Shown in pieces: positions 5,303 to 7,831 of a stretch of DNA of 7,831 bases (positions within the stretch are counted from its first letter, which is position 1; the number at the start of each line of letters is the position of its first letter). The translations under genes were made by a program, and so were the position numbers. The notes under the pieces were generated by a model. That model saw only the letters and a program-made list of their open reading frames with translations, searched no databases and had not been told where the DNA came from. This DNA comes from JAWWBN01 sp033720955. GTDB taxonomy: Bacteria; Acidobacteriota; Thermoanaerobaculia; Multivoradales; JAHEKO01. The stretch is taken from positions 1 to 7,831 of the forward strand of contig JAWWBN010000182.1 in NCBI GenBank assembly GCA_033720955.1. Reading direction: 5' to 3'.

Positions 5303-6943
5303 ATGCCGCCGAGGAAGCGCTTCCCCATCCTGTTGGCGATCCTGCTGCCCCTGGCGGCGGCCGCCGCCTACCTGCTGCTGGACCCGTTCCGCTCGGCTCG
5401 GGCCAGGAAACGGGCGCCCCGCATCGTGGTGGTCACGCTCGACACCCTCAACGTGCGCTATGCGGCGCCCTACAACCCCGAGGTCGCCACGACCCCCTGG
5501 CTCGCCGGCTTCGCCGAAGAGGGCGTCGTCTTCCAGAGGGCCTACACCGCCGTTCCCAGCACCCTCCCCTCCCACGCCGGCCTCTTCGCCGGCCGCGACC
5601 CGGCGGAGATGGGGATCTTCGTGAACGGCCAGGTGGTGCCGGACGAGGTGGAGACCCTGGCCGAGATGCTGGGCCGCCGCGGATACCGCACCGGCGCCTT
5701 CGTCTCTCTGGGCGTCCTGCGCCGCCGCTTCGGGCTGGCCCAGGGCTTCCAGACCTACGACGACCGCCGCTTCCGCGAGAACCGGCGGTGGTACCTGACC
5801 GCCGACGAGGTCCTGGCCGGAGCCGCCGAGTGGGTGCGGGAAAACGCAGACGATCCCTTCCTGCTCTGGTTCCACCTCTCCGACCCGCACGAGCCCTACC
5901 AGACCGTGGACGCCCCCCCGAATGCCCGCCTCACCCTGGACGGCGAGACGATCGGCGAGTGGAACGTCACGGACAAGCGGCGCCGGTTGACGCGGATCGA
6001 GCTGCCGCCGGGGCGTCACACCCTGACCTGGACCTCGCTGCGGCCGCCGGCCGAGGACGACTTCCCGGAGACGGCGGTGACCCTGCGCTTCCACAAGCCG
6101 AAGGAGCTGGCGCAGTGGATCGAGGATCCGGCGGTGGATCTGCGGGAAGAGGTCGACCTGGCCGAGCCCTTCTCGGTGGAGCTCGTGAACCGTGGCGCCC
6201 GCGACGAGACCGTCTTCCACATCTTCTCCGGCAAGCTGACGGCGCCGCCACCCTCCGCCGTGCTCGACGCCTACCCCCGGGAGGTCGCCTACGCCGATCA
6301 CCACCTGGCCGAGCTCGAGCGTCTGCTGCGCGAGCTCGGCATCGGCTCCGACACCCTCTGGGTGGTGGTCTCCGACCACGGCGAAGGCCTCTTCAACCAT
6401 CAGATCCTGGGACACGCCGTCTTCGCCCAGGAGGACCAGCTCCGCGTCGCCTGGATGATGAAGGGGCCGGGGGTCGCGCGCGGACGCGTGATCGACGGGG
6501 CCGAGGCGCTCATGGAGGACGTGGTGCCGACCCTTCTGGACCTGCTGGGTCTGCCCGAGCCGTCGGCGGTCACCGGGCGCTCGCGGGCGCCCTGCTGGCG
6601 CGGCGGCTGCGAGCCGCGGCGACTGTGGTGGGGCTTCGGCGCCAGCGTCGAGTCGAACCAGATCACCGCTCTCGCCGGCTACCGGTGGCCGTTCAAGCGG
6701 CTCTGGCAGCCGGAGCCGGGGTCGGGCTGCTTCCAGATCGGCGAGGACCCGTGGGAGCACGAGAACCTCTGCCCGGGAGAGGTGCGCAGCGTGCGCGAGC
6801 TGCCCCCCGAGCTGGGCCGGCTGGAGCGCGACCTGCGCGACCGCCTCGCCGACCTCCAGGCGCGCATGGACGCCGCCGAGGGCGGCGCCGGCGAGCGGGA
6901 GCGCGACGAGATCCTGCGCGCCCTCGGCTACGTCGGCAACTGA
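5303..6943 (+). CDS. Membrane-anchored sulfatase-fold protein with Thr active site and an inserted beta-rich domain
   Basis: A 546-residue protein. An Arg/Lys-rich start and a helix at about 8-26 (FPILLAILLPLAAAAAYLLL) without a clear cleavage site suggest a tether, with the body in the periplasm. Core landmarks: metal Asp47 in VVVTLDTLN, nucleophile motif S-T-L-P-S-H with Thr87, FHLSDPHEPY (190-199), YPREVAYADHHL (324-335), Asp358-His359 in SDHGEGLF, and GHAVFAQEDQLRVAW (370-384). Between DPHEPY and YPREVAYAD lie about 120 residues, against roughly 35 in the preceding paralogue. The extra part contains NARLTLDGETIGEW and IELPPGRHTLTW, a beta-sandwich, PEGA-like pattern. The RADH-G-YGY part of the N-terminal motif is replaced by NVRYAAPYNP. 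Four cysteines (431, 436, 476, 490) occur only near the C-terminus, which ends RALGYVGN. Formylglycine is impossible, so sulfatase activity is doubtful. The start has no clear ribosome binding site and is probably coupled to the upstream gene. Confidence 0.92.
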   Translation: MPPRKRFPILLAILLPLAAAAAYLLLDPFRSARARKRAPRIVVVTLDTLNVRYAAPYNPEVATTPWLAGFAEEGVVFQRAYTAVPSTLPSHAGLFAGRDPAEMGIFVNGQVVPDEVETLAEMLGRRGYRTGAFVSLGVLRRRFGLAQGFQTYDDRRFRENRRWYLTADEVLAGAAEWVRENADDPFLLWFHLSDPHEPYQTVDAPPNARLTLDGETIGEWNVTDKRRRLTRIELPPGRHTLTWTSLRPPAEDDFPETAVTLRFHKPKELAQWIEDPAVDLREEVDLAEPFSVELVNRGARDETVFHIFSGKLTAPPPSAVLDAYPREVAYADHHLAELERLLRELGIGSDTLWVVVSDHGEGLFNHQILGHAVFAQEDQLRVAWMMKGPGVARGRVIDGAEALMEDVVPTLLDLLGLPEPSAVTGRSRAPCWRGGCEPRRLWWGFGASVESNQITALAGYRWPFKRLWQPEPGSGCFQIGEDPWEHENLCPGEVRSVRELPPELGRLERDLRDRLADLQARMDAAEGGAGERERDEILRALGYVGN

Positions 6944-6951
6944 GCCGGCGG

Positions 6952-6957
6952 TATGAT
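6952..6957 (+). promoter_or_regulatory. Possible -10 element upstream of the DUF1579 gene
   Basis: TATGAT matches the sigma-70 -10 consensus at five of six positions and sits nine bases after the preceding stop codon. No good -35 is seen at the right distance (TACGTC at 17 bases is poor). If used, transcription would begin near 6964 and give the DUF1579 and nuclease genes their own promoter. Confidence 0.3.
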
Positions 6958-6981
6958 CGTCGCCTCGCAGCCGAGAGACGA
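6957..6981 (+). repeat. Stem-loop between the sulfatase-fold gene and the DUF1579 gene
   Basis: TCGTC (6957-6961) pairs with GACGA (6977-6981), and CTCG (6964-6967) with CGAG (6972-6975), around a four-base loop with a small internal loop. It ends one base before the AGGAGG ribosome binding site and has no T-tract. It may protect or separate segments of a read-through transcript, or influence access to the ribosome binding site. Confidence 0.45.
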
Positions 6982-6982
6982 C

Positions 6983-6988
6983 AGGAGG
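6983..6988 (+). promoter_or_regulatory. Strong ribosome binding site of the DUF1579 gene
   Basis: AGGAGG, five bases before the ATG at 6994. It is the strongest Shine-Dalgarno match on the plus strand of the window and implies high translation compared with the two sulfatase-fold genes. Confidence 0.8.
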
Positions 6989-6993
6989 AACGC

Positions 6994-7506
6994 ATGAGCG
7001 ACGATCACCCCACCGCATCGGACGGCATGCCGGGCCCCGCGCCGGAGCACGAGCGTCTGCGGCCCTTCGCCGGCACCTTCCGCGCCGAGGTCAGGATCTG
7101 GATGGGCCCCGGCGATCCGCTGGTGATGAAGGGAACGATGGAGAACACCCTCGACCTGGGGGGGCTCTTCCTGCGCCAGGTCTACACCGGCGACGACGTC
7201 GAGGGGCCCTTCCCCGCCTTCGAGGGGCGGGGCTTCTGGGGCTTCAACACCGTCACCGGCCGCTACGAGGGCTTCTGGGTGGACAACGCCTCGAGCGTCA
7301 TGCAGACCGAGAGCGGCGAGGTGGACGAGTCCGGCAAGGTGTGGACCCTGCGCGGCGAGATCCCCGATCCCAAGACCGGCGACACGCTCCGCCGGCGTAC
7401 CGTCATCACCCTGCACGACCCCGACCACCACACCATGGAGAGCTACTTCGATCGCGAGGGCGGGGAGCAGAAGGCGATGGAGATCGACTACGAGCGGGCC
7501 GGTTGA
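6994..7506 (+). CDS. DUF1579 family protein
   Basis: A 170-residue protein with no signal peptide or membrane helix, so probably cytoplasmic. It fits the DUF1579 pattern across its length: an EHERLRPFAGTFRAEVRIW start (18-36), LGGLFLRQVYTGDD (55-68), FEGRGFWGFNTVTGRYEGFW (76-95), VDESGKVWTLRGEIPDPKTG (110-129), and an ending of the type KAMEIDYERAG. The family is a small beta-rich, probably barrel-like domain common in bacteria; its function is not established and I do not assign one. The start is fixed by AGGAGG five bases upstream. The gene ends one base before the next start codon (TGA-G-ATG), so it is co-translated with the S1/P1-type nuclease gene, although the two proteins should act in different compartments. 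Confidence 0.9.
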   Translation: MSDDHPTASDGMPGPAPEHERLRPFAGTFRAEVRIWMGPGDPLVMKGTMENTLDLGGLFLRQVYTGDDVEGPFPAFEGRGFWGFNTVTGRYEGFWVDNASSVMQTESGEVDESGKVWTLRGEIPDPKTGDTLRRRTVITLHDPDHHTMESYFDREGGEQKAMEIDYERAG

Positions 7507-7507
7507 G

Positions 7508-7831
7508 ATGGGAGGACGGGCAGCGGCTTCTTTGGCGGCCCTGGCGGCGACGCTGATCGTCGGGCTGCCGGCGCCCGCCCTGGGCTGGGGGTCGACCGGG
7601 CACCGGATCGTCGCGGAGCTCGCCCAGGCGCGGCTCTCGCCGGCGGCCCGGGCGGAGGTCGCGAGAATCGCCGGCGAGCGGCCGCTCGCCCAGCTCTCGA
7701 CCTGGCCCGACTACGTGCGGGCCGAGAGGGAGTGGGAGTTCGCCGACCCCTGGCACTACGTGACGGTGGGCGTCGGCCAACCGGCGGAGGAAGCCCTCGC
7801 CGTGACACCGGTCGTCGGCCCCGCCGGCGCG
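7508..7831 (+). CDS. Secreted S1/P1-type zinc nuclease, N-terminal part (runs off right edge)
   Basis: The first 108 residues are visible; family members usually run to about 250-300. A signal peptide (MGGRAAASLAALAATLIVGL, then PAPALG) should be cut before Trp27, giving a mature protein that begins WGSTGH. In S1/P1 nucleases the N-terminal Trp and the His five residues later are ligands of the trinuclear zinc site; both are present (Trp27, His32). Asp68 in STWPDYVR and His83 in PWHYV match the next two ligands, near the spacing of fungal P1 (offset by three residues). The expected activity is cleavage of single-stranded DNA/RNA with 3'-nucleotidase action in the periplasm or outside the cell, for nutrient scavenging or damage. 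The remaining ligands lie beyond the edge. The ATG is one base after the DUF1579 stop and lacks its own strong ribosome binding site. Confidence 0.88.
   Translation, partial: MGGRAAASLAALAATLIVGLPAPALGWGSTGHRIVAELAQARLSPAARAEVARIAGERPLAQLSTWPDYVRAEREWEFADPWHYVTVGVGQPAEEALAVTPVVGPAGA

Noticed and set aside
3839..7018. A 1059-codon open frame on the minus strand opposite the sulfatase-fold and DUF1579 genes
   Set aside because: It is antisense to three well-supported genes, lies in the frame where GC-rich third positions remove stops, and its translation has repetitive Leu/Gly/Val/His-rich composition with no domain pattern or ribosome binding site.
1..7831. tRNA, rRNA, CRISPR array, insertion sequence or att site
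   Set aside because: Reading both strands showed no cloverleaf-like segment, no regularly spaced repeat, no transposase-like protein and no terminal inverted repeats with target duplications.

Overview
The window is very GC-rich (about 70 % by eye), densely packed bacterial DNA with short or overlapping gene junctions. It holds seven protein-coding genes in two divergent blocks. Protein style (GC3-rich codons, sulfatase-superfamily proteins with a T-L-P-[AS]-H active-site motif, a MoxR/DUF58 cluster headed by a TlpA-like gene, DUF1579, a secreted S1/P1 nuclease) suggests a Gram-negative, periplasm-containing lineage such as Acidobacteriota or a neighbouring phylum. This placement is inference; there is no rRNA or marker gene to fix it.

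Left block (minus strand, transcribed 3621 to 1 and beyond the left edge): a secreted thioredoxin (TlpA-like, WCGPC) joined to a BatD-like beta domain, a membrane anchor and a helical cytoplasmic tail; then a MoxR AAA+ ATPase; then a DUF58 protein with an intact MIDAS motif; then the start of a membrane-anchored TPR-like protein. The first three overlap by one base at each junction (TGATG, TAGTG), so they form a translationally coupled operon. It resembles the MoxR-DUF58-Bat ('Bacteroides aerotolerance') clusters, in which a MoxR chaperone works with von Willebrand-type proteins. BatA/BatB-like vWA genes would be expected past the left edge.

Divergent spacer (3622-3928): no gene. It carries a good extended -10 promoter for the rightward block, a G/C-only hairpin and C-tracts in the presumed leader, and a small hairpin next to the ribosome binding site of the leftward operon. 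No convincing leftward promoter was found.

Right block (plus strand): two adjacent sulfatase/alkaline-phosphatase-superfamily proteins, one a lipoprotein and one tethered by an N-terminal helix. Both have threonine instead of the formylglycine Cys/Ser, so neither is likely to be a classical sulfatase. The second carries an inserted beta-rich domain of roughly 90-115 residues and a cysteine-bearing C-terminus. After a 50-base gap with a possible stem-loop and a strong ribosome binding site come a DUF1579 protein and, one base after its stop, the N-terminus of an S1/P1-type zinc nuclease whose predicted mature protein begins with the metal-binding Trp.

Most products of both blocks act in or face the periplasm. 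I saw no mobile element, CRISPR array, tRNA or rRNA, and no clearly new multi-gene system. The least ordinary items are the thioredoxin-BatD-like fusion and the domain-inserted threonine-type sulfatase-fold protein.
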